Source of the DNA: Planctomycetota bacterium
GTDB lineage: Bacteria; Planctomycetota; Planctomycetia; Pirellulales; Pirellulaceae
Reading direction: 5' to 3'
Length of the DNA stretch: 64,000 nt
Assembly: GCA_014381825.1 (NCBI GenBank)
Contig: JACNKX010000185.1
Span: 53,816-117,815, forward strand
The translations under genes and the position numbers were made by a program. This document shows, piece by piece, positions 43,083 through 51,071 of this stretch. Numbering within the stretch: position 1 is the first letter of the stretch; the number at the start of each line of letters is the position of its first letter. The notes under the pieces were generated by a model that was not told where the DNA came from, did not search any database, and worked only from the letters and a program-made list of their open reading frames with translations.

Positions 43083-43398
43083 AAGGTTCGGCCAATAAAC
43101 GCTGACGAAATGGCGACGGTCCGTGCTCTTACGCCAATGATGTTGGAACTACGCCCAATGTGCTCCTGAAGGGACGCAGCGTGAGGCCTTGGTGGGCGAA
43201 TCACCAAGTATTCGGGCACACCTCCACAGCGTTACGTCGAAACCTCACCCAGTTGCAGGTTGAAATTCCACAACAACTCTTGTTGGTCAGTCTTTTCCGC
43301 CACCAGGTTGCCAGTTCGCACAACCGGAGGAATGCCCGACGTCGCCCTCATCGAAGGCAACCAGCGCCGAGCCAAGTGTTGAGTCCCCAACGAGCGAT
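43083..43398. other. 316-bp gene-free stretch
   Basis: Between the convergent oxidoreductase and LRR genes I see only a small hairpin near 43275 (CAACAACTCTTGTTG) and no T-tailed terminator, RNA gene or credible ORF. Confidence 0.5.
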
Positions 43399-43902
43399 TC
43401 ATCGTTGGCCACCCAGAGTCATAGGGGGCATACGTGCATTTATACTGCAGTTCGGCAACGCCTGTCGTAGTTTCGTGAACTGTTCTTCGCTGACCTGTGT
43501 GTCGCTGAGGTCAAGCCATTTAAGACTCTTCAGATTCGCCAGCGGAGTCAAGTCGGTGACGGGCGTGTCCCAGAGGCAAAGCTCTTGAAGGCTCTTCAGA
43601 TTCGCGAGTGGGGTCAGGTCGAGGACCGGCGTGTTGCGGAGGTCAACGTATACCCCGTAATCGTAAAAGTCCCGCAGCCACTCTGCGCTTGGCGGCTTGG
43701 CATCGTAGATTGCGTAGTCGTACGACACCGAGCATCCCAGCTGCAACACCCAAGCCACCGCCTGCCGTCGATGGTTGGCTCGATTCACCTGCCAGCCAAG
43801 CCACACGCAGACGAGCGTCAGCACAACGAGCGTCAGCACAACGAGTGACGTGCGCAAACTGAAGTGCCGATAACGGCGGTGGCGTGTCTTCGGATCGCTC
43901 AT
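43399..43902 (-). CDS. Membrane-anchored short leucine-rich-repeat protein
   Basis: 167 residues from ATG 43902; an extension to 43977 is open but adds a poor leader. The N-terminus has one transmembrane helix (SLRTSLVVLTLVVLTLVCVW) of the FSLRTLL type common in planctomycetes. Within it a 15-bp tandem duplication yields LVVLT twice. The rest consists of three leucine-rich repeats (VLDLTPLANLKSLQELCL, VTDLTPLANLKSLKWLDL, TQVSEEQFTKLRQALPNC). LRRs bind other proteins; the partner is unknown. Confidence 0.8.
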   Translation of the reverse strand: MSDPKTRHRRYRHFSLRTSLVVLTLVVLTLVCVWLGWQVNRANHRRQAVAWVLQLGCSVSYDYAIYDAKPPSAEWLRDFYDYGVYVDLRNTPVLDLTPLANLKSLQELCLWDTPVTDLTPLANLKSLKWLDLSDTQVSEEQFTKLRQALPNCSINARMPPMTLGGQR

Positions 43903-44098
43903 GACGTGTGCCGAAGGATGGAGGTCGGAATCCAGAACGAGGTGGGCCGCAGCTGACGCAACAAGACGGCCCGTCACGGAATTCTGCGCGTCATCGGATC
44001 ACAATGGGCCGTTCACCGCGATCTATGCGAATCCAGCAGGCGAATGAGAACGGTCGCCAGCCGCGGCCGACGCACTCTACCATCGACAACCTGCAGCA

Positions 44099-44869
44099 AT
44101 GTACGGTTATGCTAGGCAAGCTTGCTTGCGACTTTGGCCAGTTGGAATGATTATCGGTGCATCGGTGTTGATTGGCAAGAAGTACGAATCAGTTCGAAAT
44201 CGTCTGCCAATGGTCGTATCTCAGTTCAACACCGCCCGCGTCGTTCAATTGTGGCGTCGCGGCTCGGAGTTTCCTGGAGCCTCGAGTTGGCGAATTGGTA
44301 AACTGGCGGACATAAATGATGAGCGGAATGGAGCGAGACGGCGATGGAGGCATGGCAGCATTCGTGAGTTGCTACTGTGCATGGTGGTCATTGCATTGGC
44401 TTCAGGCTGGTTTGTTGATCGGAATCAACTTGAAGGCAAGATTCAACGCGACCAGGCCGCTTCACAATCCATCGCGAAGGAAAATGTAATTCTTCAACTC
44501 AAATTGAAGCGAGCCTTCGGCGGCACAGTGCCCATGACATCCCAACACAACCAACCAGCACCCTGGCGACCAAAGTTCTCTATCAGAACCTTAATCGTCA
44601 TCGTAACTTTCGTCTGCTGCTACGCGGCGTGTTGGGGTCCCACGAAAAGTGATGGCGTCCAAGATGTGTACCGGCACGCCAATCCTGAGTTGGGAGTCTT
44701 CGACGGCTCGAACGACTGGTCGTCTACTTCGGCAGCAGTCCCGTTAGTTGTTGAGGTCGAACAATACAAAGGGCCGGACCACCGTGAATGCTACTTCTGG
44801 TTCTTTGGTTGTGTTGTGAAATTGCCTTTCGAAGGAGAAATCGACCTGCCGCCCGTTGAGGCGAGTTAG
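44099..44869 (+). CDS. Protein with two planctomycete small-membrane modules, possibly fused genes
   Basis: 256 residues are open from ATG 44099. Residues about 85-145 (SIRELLLCMVVIALASGWFV followed by a coiled coil) match one kind of planctomycete small protein. Residues from Met145 on (MTSQHNQ, then FSIRTLIVIVTFVCCYAACW and GPTKSDGVQDVYRHANPE) match another kind, which normally begins at such a Met. So this is either a fusion or two overlapping-frame genes read through, with a second start near 44531. The first 80 residues look unconvincing. No function is known. Confidence 0.5.
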   Translation: MYGYARQACLRLWPVGMIIGASVLIGKKYESVRNRLPMVVSQFNTARVVQLWRRGSEFPGASSWRIGKLADINDERNGARRRWRHGSIRELLLCMVVIALASGWFVDRNQLEGKIQRDQAASQSIAKENVILQLKLKRAFGGTVPMTSQHNQPAPWRPKFSIRTLIVIVTFVCCYAACWGPTKSDGVQDVYRHANPELGVFDGSNDWSSTSAAVPLVVEVEQYKGPDHRECYFWFFGCVVKLPFEGEIDLPPVEAS

Positions 44870-45015
44870 CGGGCGAAGTAAGCAGCTACTTCTTCCGTTT
44901 CAAATCCTCGCATCGCTTCAAGTCAACCGGTCTCGCGCGTGGGGATGAAGACGGAGGCGTCTGCGCCATGAATGCCGGATCTCTGCGGGAATGCGCTGCC
45001 GTGCGGCGAGGCGGT

Positions 45016-45519
45016 CTACGATTCTCGGAGCAGAAGCCAGAGGACAAGACCGAAAAAACCGGCAAGTACAAGGCCAATGTGTAACGTGGCAACGCCGATG
45101 GTTCCGGCCAACGGATTGCCGTCAACGATTGGCCACAGTGGATTCATATCATGGTGCATGAAGCTGTCGAGGAGAACGTGCGACACGCCGCCAATGACTC
45201 CCGCGACAAGCGATTGACTAAGCAAGCGGGGTCTCGGCGTCGATGTCACGCATTCAATCCAGCGCGAGCGTGCGGGCAGAAGACGGCACGCGAGCTGAAC
45301 GACGCCAAACATCAACAAGCCAGCGAGCAGCCCCATTGCAATGCCACCAGCGTACGTATGCAAGTAGCGATGGATTGGTGGATCATTTCGGCGCAGATAG
45401 TACAAAACTTCGATGTCGATCAGGACATTCGCGAGAGCGAACGACGTGAGCCAGAAATGTCGTGGGCTGGAAGCTTTGACGAGAAGTCCCGGCCCGAGGT
45501 GAAATGGAGTGAAGGGAAT
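45016..45519 (-). CDS. Multi-pass membrane protein (YdjM/DUF4184-like), probable ATT start
   Basis: 167 residues when read from ATT 45519. From the first conventional codon (TTG 45405) only 129 residues remain and the family's opening is lost. The upstream frame reads IPFTPFHLGPGLLVKA, where relatives begin MPFTPFHxGP, then FWLTSFALANVLIDIEVLYY and four further hydrophobic segments with conserved His (DSFMHHDMNP). GGAGG lies 7 nt before this ATT, an ideal ribosome-binding site. It resembles integral membrane proteins annotated as metal-dependent hydrolases (YdjM-like) or DUF4184; the exact family is uncertain. It lies upstream of and on the opposite side from the LRR and SIREL-type proteins. 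Confidence 0.7.
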   Translation of the reverse strand: MPFTPFHLGPGLLVKASSPRHFWLTSFALANVLIDIEVLYYLRRNDPPIHRYLHTYAGGIAMGLLAGLLMFGVVQLACRLLPARSRWIECVTSTPRPRLLSQSLVAGVIGGVSHVLLDSFMHHDMNPLWPIVDGNPLAGTIGVATLHIGLVLAGFFGLVLWLLLRES

Positions 45520-45641
45520 CGGTCGTCCTCCGTGACCACGTGAACGAATCGCACGATGTTGCCCGCGACAACCTGTCGCACCTTATGGCTCGGCGAGGCA
45601 AGCTCATACGCGCTTTTGGTGGTACGAGCGATCGCGAGAAG

Positions 45642-45714
<73 letters not shown>

Positions 45715-45810
45715 GATAATTCTGGTCGTAAGTTACCAAGCCGAACGCTATCCGGAAAGGGTGCCAATCGCTGGCAGCCCGCGTACCGTTCAATCGGCGA
45801 CTTATCACAA

Positions 45811-46536
45811 TCAAGCGGAGATGGCGGCTGTTAATTCGCGGACCAGTCGCTCGGCGTCAATGGGGCGTGGGAACCAGCGGTCGACGCCCGATGGTTGGAT
45901 GTCGCTGAAGGCAAAGAGCTTTAGCTTGTCGTCTCGCGATCGGTCGCGAAGTTGCGTCAAGTACTCCGAACTCGCGTCTTGAACGGCGAGCATGTCGAGG
46001 AGGACGAAGTCCGGACACGAATGAAGCGAGAGGTAGTCCAGCGCGTCGTCACGATCATCCGCCGTCGTTACTTCGAATCCATTGAGTCGCAAATAGCTTG
46101 CCAGCAATCGACTCTCGTTGGGGTCTCGATCGATCAGCAACGCGTGCGGCGCACTGGATGAGTCGGACGTCTCGTCAAGGGCCAACTTCGTATCTCGCTC
46201 TAAGCCACTGAGTTCGTTGTACACGTCAACGACCAGGCTCTGAGCCGCGATGTCGCCGTCCAAGTGTTCGTGAAGTAGGTTCAGGGCACTCGCGCATGAA
46301 TCAGTCCGTGTACGAATCGACTTTGCCAATTCCGCGACCCGTTGATTTGCCTCGTGTTCACTCGGTGCAAATTCGATGCTCTTTAAGTCCGCGATTTCGT
46401 GTCGAACGACCGGCACATCGGGCGGCGCGTCGATACCGATTCGCACTGTGTTACCTTGAATGCGAACGACTTCGACCGTGATGTTCAGGGTCGGTAGCAG
46501 CAGCTTGTCGTGCTCTTTGCGCGAGAGAACTAGCAT
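45811..46536 (-). CDS. CsrA-receiver domain fusion protein
   Basis: 241 residues from ATG 46536, preceded by GGAGG at 7 nt. Residues 1-48 follow CsrA (MLVLSRKEHDKLLL, then VRIQGNTVRIGIDAPPDVPV and VRHEI, keeping the RNA-binding Arg). A helical connector of about 80 residues leads to a receiver domain at about 130-241: acidic pair and phospho-Asp in ALLIDRDPNE and DFVLLDML, Ser in FAFSD. The conserved receiver Lys appears as Arg (WFPRPID), so phosphorylation may be altered. CsrA binds GGA-containing mRNA leaders; the fusion suggests that RNA binding is coupled to a two-component-like input. Upstream in-frame codons to 46707 precede the CsrA start and are probably not translated. Confidence 0.85.
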   Translation of the reverse strand: MLVLSRKEHDKLLLPTLNITVEVVRIQGNTVRIGIDAPPDVPVVRHEIADLKSIEFAPSEHEANQRVAELAKSIRTRTDSCASALNLLHEHLDGDIAAQSLVVDVYNELSGLERDTKLALDETSDSSSAPHALLIDRDPNESRLLASYLRLNGFEVTTADDRDDALDYLSLHSCPDFVLLDMLAVQDASSEYLTQLRDRSRDDKLKLFAFSDIQPSGVDRWFPRPIDAERLVRELTAAISA

Positions 46537-46773
46537 CGGCGGACCTCCATTGTCGAATGCGATTTGAACGGTCCGTGGCGATGTGGGCGCATGGCCGTCA
46601 AGAGCAAGCTGCTTTGCGGCGTCATGCCGGTCGCTGCGAATGCAGGTTGGAGATCGTTCCGATTCAGCTTGCGACTGGATTCTTTGCCAAACACGATCCT
46701 GAGGCAAGTCCAGAATCTCGGCAGAGGGCGATGCTATCGTTGCTGGTGCATGCGAATTCTCCGCGGGACTTGC

Positions 46774-48207
46774 TCAACCAAACAACTCCGACACAGAACG
46801 CCCCTTACCGTCTTCGGTTGCATAGAACGGTCGGCGTTCGACGTCAAACGCCGTCTGAGGGCTGATTCCCATCGCTGTAAACATCGTGGCATGAAGATCA
46901 TCAACGTTGACTGGATCTTTAATCGCCAAGCAGGGACGCTCTGCGGCAGTCTCGCCATATAAGAATCCCTTTTTCATGCCGCCGCCAAACATCGCAACCG
47001 ACGAGCCGCCCGTGAAATGACGGTGCAATCCGTAATGCGCCATCTCTTGTAGCTTGTCGACTTTGAAAGTTGCTTGATCCTGGGCCTTCGAGCCCGGAAC
47101 GCCCTCGAGGATCATATCGCGACTGAACTCGCTGGCAATAACCACCAACGTCCGGTCGAGCATTCCGCGCGTTTCCAGATCTAGAATCAACTGTGTGATC
47201 GGACGATCGATCTCTTTGTGAAGTCGATCGACGGTGGTGTGTCCGTCTTTGTGCGTGTCCCAATGAATGAACGGAATGTACTCGGTCGTGACTTCGACAA
47301 AGCGCGCTCCGTTCTCGACAAGCCGCCGCGCGAGCAAGCAACCCCGTCCGAATCGGCCGGTGTCGTACCGGTCGTAGCTCTCCTTTGGTTCAAGTGATAT
47401 GTCGAACGCTTCTCGCTCTTTCGACCCCAGCAAACGATAGGCGTTCTCCAGCGAACGTAACATCGATTCCTGCTGATAGTCAGACAAGTAATCTCGCTGC
47501 GGCGCCTTGTCCACGAGCTTGCGGAAGAACTTGTAGCGATTCTCGAACCGCCCGGGCTGCATTCCCTTCGGTGGCCGGACCGCCGCAGCAGCTTCCTCGG
47601 GATAGGGCAAGTTCATGGGACCAAACTCGCTGCCAAAGAATCCTGCCGTTGTGAACGCCTTGATCTCTTCGTTCTCGCCGACGCCTTCCAATCGTTGGCC
47701 AATATTAATGAAGGCCGGCATCACGGGATTCCGGGGACCAAGTACGCGAGCCATCCAGGCTCCGATGTGCGGACAAGCAACTGTTTGAGGCGGCACGTAC
47801 CCCGTGTGCCAGTGGTACTGATGCCTGGAGTGCAGAATATGACCAAGATCCGGCAAGACATGCGAGCGGATTAGCGTTGCGCGATCCATCACCGAAGCAA
47901 TGCCCTCCAATCCTTCGCTGATCTTGATGTCGTCGACCGCGGTATCAATCGCCGGGAACGTGCTGATCACCTTCTCGACCGGCAAGCCAACCTTGAACGG
48001 CTCGTAGTGCTTCGGGTCGAAATTATCCGGAGCCGCCATGCCGCCCGCCATCCAAATCAGAATGCACGCATCGGCAGTCGGTTCAGGATGCTGGGTCGCA
48101 TCGGCTTCGTCCGCGCCAAGTAATCGAGGTTCGCCCGCCATCATCGCGGCCGTCGAGGCGGCGGCGAGTTTCTTTAAGAATTGCCGACGAGCCAGTTGCT
48201 CAGACAT
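46774..48207 (-). CDS. DUF1501 protein with Tat-type signal
   Basis: 477 residues from ATG 48207; a GTG at 48222 is an alternative. The N-terminus ARRQFLKKLAAASTAAMMAG is a twin-arginine-like signal. CILIWMAGGMAAPDNFDPK, SHVLPDLGHILHSRHQYHW and the C-terminal SEFSRD and GGSSVAMFGGGMKKGF blocks are DUF1501 signatures. DUF1501 proteins resemble sulfatase/alkaline-phosphatase folds and always travel with DUF1549/DUF1553 cytochrome proteins in planctomycetes; the pair's substrate is not established. The upstream partner gene ends 36 bp before GTG 48222. Confidence 0.93.
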   Translation of the reverse strand: MSEQLARRQFLKKLAAASTAAMMAGEPRLLGADEADATQHPEPTADACILIWMAGGMAAPDNFDPKHYEPFKVGLPVEKVISTFPAIDTAVDDIKISEGLEGIASVMDRATLIRSHVLPDLGHILHSRHQYHWHTGYVPPQTVACPHIGAWMARVLGPRNPVMPAFINIGQRLEGVGENEEIKAFTTAGFFGSEFGPMNLPYPEEAAAAVRPPKGMQPGRFENRYKFFRKLVDKAPQRDYLSDYQQESMLRSLENAYRLLGSKEREAFDISLEPKESYDRYDTGRFGRGCLLARRLVENGARFVEVTTEYIPFIHWDTHKDGHTTVDRLHKEIDRPITQLILDLETRGMLDRTLVVIASEFSRDMILEGVPGSKAQDQATFKVDKLQEMAHYGLHRHFTGGSSVAMFGGGMKKGFLYGETAAERPCLAIKDPVNVDDLHATMFTAMGISPQTAFDVERRPFYATEDGKGRSVSELFG

Positions 48208-48258
48208 ATTTCCGATGTCCACGTTTCGACTCCTATGTTTGCTAACGCTTTCTGCGTC

Positions 48259-50685
48259 TTACCGGACGAGTTGAAACTCGGGCAGCATGAAAACCGACCA
48301 GAGCAAGTCCTCGACGGATTGTTGCGTTGGATTCGTTCCTAAGAACTCTCGCGCGAGTCGCAGTTCTTCGGTTGTTGGTTCTCGTGAAAGGGCATAATTA
48401 CACAGCCACGACATCAATGCTTCGCTTGAGTCGCCATATTCGGCCAGGCGGTTAATGGCACCTCGCTGGATCGCATCTGCAAGCGTTTGGCCGTTGGCGA
48501 GGTCGATTGCTTCGAGAGTGGTCAAATCGTTCGGGCGCGAGGTAACAATTTGATCGCGGTTCGGCCGTCCGAGTGCTCGCATCAAACGGTCGCTCTTCAC
48601 CAGCGAAGCTCGAACCATCATCAACGGCGAGTCCGCCGCTGTTTTCAATAAGTTGGTGAGTTGAGCGCCAACGCGACCAGACCACACGTCGGGGTTCGTC
48701 ACGGGCTCGGCGGCCTTCCAATCTTCCGGTTCTTTCTTCCACTTGCCTCTCGCGTTGAGTGTCTTCGCAGTCCATTGCCAAGATCGGTCCGACGCGATTG
48801 TTCGAGTCATATCATCGTCAAATCGCAGGCTTGCTTCAAAGATAATCCCAGCGGGATTCGGAGCTGCGCCACCATTCTTTGCCTCGATCAACAACTCGTT
48901 CTTCCCGGCACGCAGGTGCGCGAGAAGCGACACGGCTTCAACGGTTTCCCAGTTGTCGTCCGATGCGATGTGGCGACCGTTCAAATAGATCCGATAGCTG
49001 TTATCGCAGGTGATTACTCCGACTGCCCTCACCGGCAAGCTTGGCAAATCGAATTTGTGGCGCAACGTAATCGTCTCGCCAGCTGGGGCTGGTCCAGAAG
49101 CCGCGGCGTTGGACCAAATCCACAGAGCCGTCATCGCCTGAGGTGAGTGGTTGGGTTGCTGTTTGAAACGGAGTACCTGGGCATCGTACTTCGTCGGTGC
49201 TGCGTCAGTGATCTGCCACACGGTATCAACAAACTGTTCCGCAGTTAGCCGGCGAGCGAGCGGGCCGCGAAATACGAAACGGCCGGCAGCTTGCGGCTGT
49301 GCGACCGGCGGCGTCTGACTTTGGTAGATCTGTGACGTACAAATCAATTCGATCGTCTTCTTCAGATCGAAATCGTTGTCACGCAAGTGAATCGCCAGGT
49401 AGTCAAGCAGGTCGGCACTCCACGGCTCGGTATGCATTGCATCGACCGGATGTACGATCCCACGTCCCATCAGACGATGCCAGATGCGATTGACGATGGT
49501 TCGGGCAAAACGCCCGTTATCACGATGCGTGAGCAGCGCAGCGAGTTGCTTCAGCCGCTGCGGCTGGTCTGCCGTTGGCTCGACTTGGCCAAGCTCCGGG
49601 AAGATCCATGCTGGCGTCGCTGTTTTGTCCAGCGGTTTATCGCAACGATGCAGCGTCAAGGGTTCGGTCGCGTAGATTGCCGCCAAGCCATACGTCTCGT
49701 TGAGCGTCCAGCGATCGATGAAGCTGTCGTGACAGGAGGCGCACTTCATGTTGATGCCGAGGAAGGCCTGCGAGACATTTTGAGCGAACTGAATCTCTTG
49801 TCTTTGGCTCGCGCTGACGTTCCCTCGCCAACGAATCCCGCTGATGAAACCAATGGACTCAGGAGTCGGCGCAATCAACTCGCGTGTGAACTGATCGTAG
49901 GGCTTATTCTGCAACAATGCTTCGTACAACCAGCCGGTTATTTGCTGTCGACCTCCCGTGATGAAGCCGGTGCCCGTATAGTCGTTACGAAGCAAGTCGT
50001 TCCAAAATGTCAGCCAGTGTTCGGCATAGGCAACATCATTCGCCAGTAACAATCGAACAAGCTCTTCTCGCTTCGTCGGACTAGGATCGGCAATAAACTC
50101 GCGGAACGCCTCGGGCCGAGGAAGCAAGCCATTAACATCAAGCGAAACACGCCGCAGGAACGGAGCGTCCGCAATATCAGTGGGCCGAGACACTTCGTTC
50201 TTCGCGAAATAGGCGTCGATGATTCGATCGATTGGATGCTGGCGACCATCGCGCGCGACCGGCAACTCTGGCATTCGATGGGCAAGAGGCGGTTCGTAGG
50301 TCCCCTTCGTGAGCGTGAATCCGGCTTCCCACGCAACGCCACCGTCAATCCACCGCTTTAGCTTCTCAATTTGATCAGCCGGAACGGGCTCGCCTTCGGG
50401 AGGCATGCGAAGCTCCGCGTCTTTTGCCGTGATGCGGTCAAGCAATGCGCTCTCGCGGCTAGCTCCTGGCTTCACGACAACGCCATTCTCACCACCAGCG
50501 AGCAATGACTCGCGCGAATCCAGAGAGAGTCCCCCTTGCTTCTTCTCGCCTGCATGGCACTCGGCACAGTGCTGTTTCAAGATAGGAACAATGTCGTGGG
50601 CAAAGTCGATCTCGGCGCTAAGCACCGGAACAACAATCAGCGATGCAGCGACCGATAGAGACAGACGCTGGATGATTCGATTCAT
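48259..50685 (-). CDS. PSCyt1-DUF1549-DUF1553 protein
   Basis: 808 residues with a signal peptide (MNRIIQRLSLSVAASLIVVP). CAECHAGEKKQGGLSLDS is the PSCyt1 heme-c site, and AELRMPPEGEPVPADQI supplies the distal Met. DUF1549 covers about residues 150-350, with a second CASCHDSFIDRWT heme-like motif. A jelly-roll-like insertion (residues about 540-650) precedes the DUF1553 end (TNLLKTAADSPLMMVRASL, MLPEFQLVR). It is exported and probably works with the adjacent DUF1501 protein in an electron-linked oxidation of unknown type. The gene order cytochrome-DUF1501 is the standard planctomycete arrangement. Confidence 0.93.
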   Translation of the reverse strand: MNRIIQRLSLSVAASLIVVPVLSAEIDFAHDIVPILKQHCAECHAGEKKQGGLSLDSRESLLAGGENGVVVKPGASRESALLDRITAKDAELRMPPEGEPVPADQIEKLKRWIDGGVAWEAGFTLTKGTYEPPLAHRMPELPVARDGRQHPIDRIIDAYFAKNEVSRPTDIADAPFLRRVSLDVNGLLPRPEAFREFIADPSPTKREELVRLLLANDVAYAEHWLTFWNDLLRNDYTGTGFITGGRQQITGWLYEALLQNKPYDQFTRELIAPTPESIGFISGIRWRGNVSASQRQEIQFAQNVSQAFLGINMKCASCHDSFIDRWTLNETYGLAAIYATEPLTLHRCDKPLDKTATPAWIFPELGQVEPTADQPQRLKQLAALLTHRDNGRFARTIVNRIWHRLMGRGIVHPVDAMHTEPWSADLLDYLAIHLRDNDFDLKKTIELICTSQIYQSQTPPVAQPQAAGRFVFRGPLARRLTAEQFVDTVWQITDAAPTKYDAQVLRFKQQPNHSPQAMTALWIWSNAAASGPAPAGETITLRHKFDLPSLPVRAVGVITCDNSYRIYLNGRHIASDDNWETVEAVSLLAHLRAGKNELLIEAKNGGAAPNPAGIIFEASLRFDDDMTRTIASDRSWQWTAKTLNARGKWKKEPEDWKAAEPVTNPDVWSGRVGAQLTNLLKTAADSPLMMVRASLVKSDRLMRALGRPNRDQIVTSRPNDLTTLEAIDLANGQTLADAIQRGAINRLAEYGDSSEALMSWLCNYALSREPTTEELRLAREFLGTNPTQQSVEDLLWSVFMLPEFQLVR

Positions 50686-51071
50686 GAATACCTTCGCCGG
50701 GCCCGAAAGCCCGTCTTATGTAGATGGCTCTGGGGCAGCCTTGCCAAATTCGATAAACGAGAGGCCAGTATAGGCAGGTGCTAACAAGACTAAAACCACA
50801 TCAGGCATTGTAGCTAAATTGAGTTGACTTTGCCGATTGAGAAAACTTTGCGGAATATTGCAAGTTTGCCGGTTGTTCCGTCGATACTTGCTCTGTCGAT
50901 TGCTCCGAACTGGGGTTCGCGCCTCGTGCGTAGACGCCGCTCGGTGCTTTCGGTCAAGGGGGGAAACTAGAAGTCGTCTTGATCAGCGGTCCTCATATCG
51001 GGCCGTTGGTCAGACGTTTTTGGCCTTGACCGTACGCGTCCCGAGGACGCATCGAAAGGAAGCGGGAACCG
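50686..51071. other. 386-bp divergent intergenic region
   Basis: It separates the cytochrome gene and the TolC-like gene. I see a small hairpin in the cytochrome leader (CGGGC/GCCCG near 50698-50713) and a GGAAG-type ribosome-binding site before 51072, but no promoter hexamers good enough to list and no credible ORF. Confidence 0.4.
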
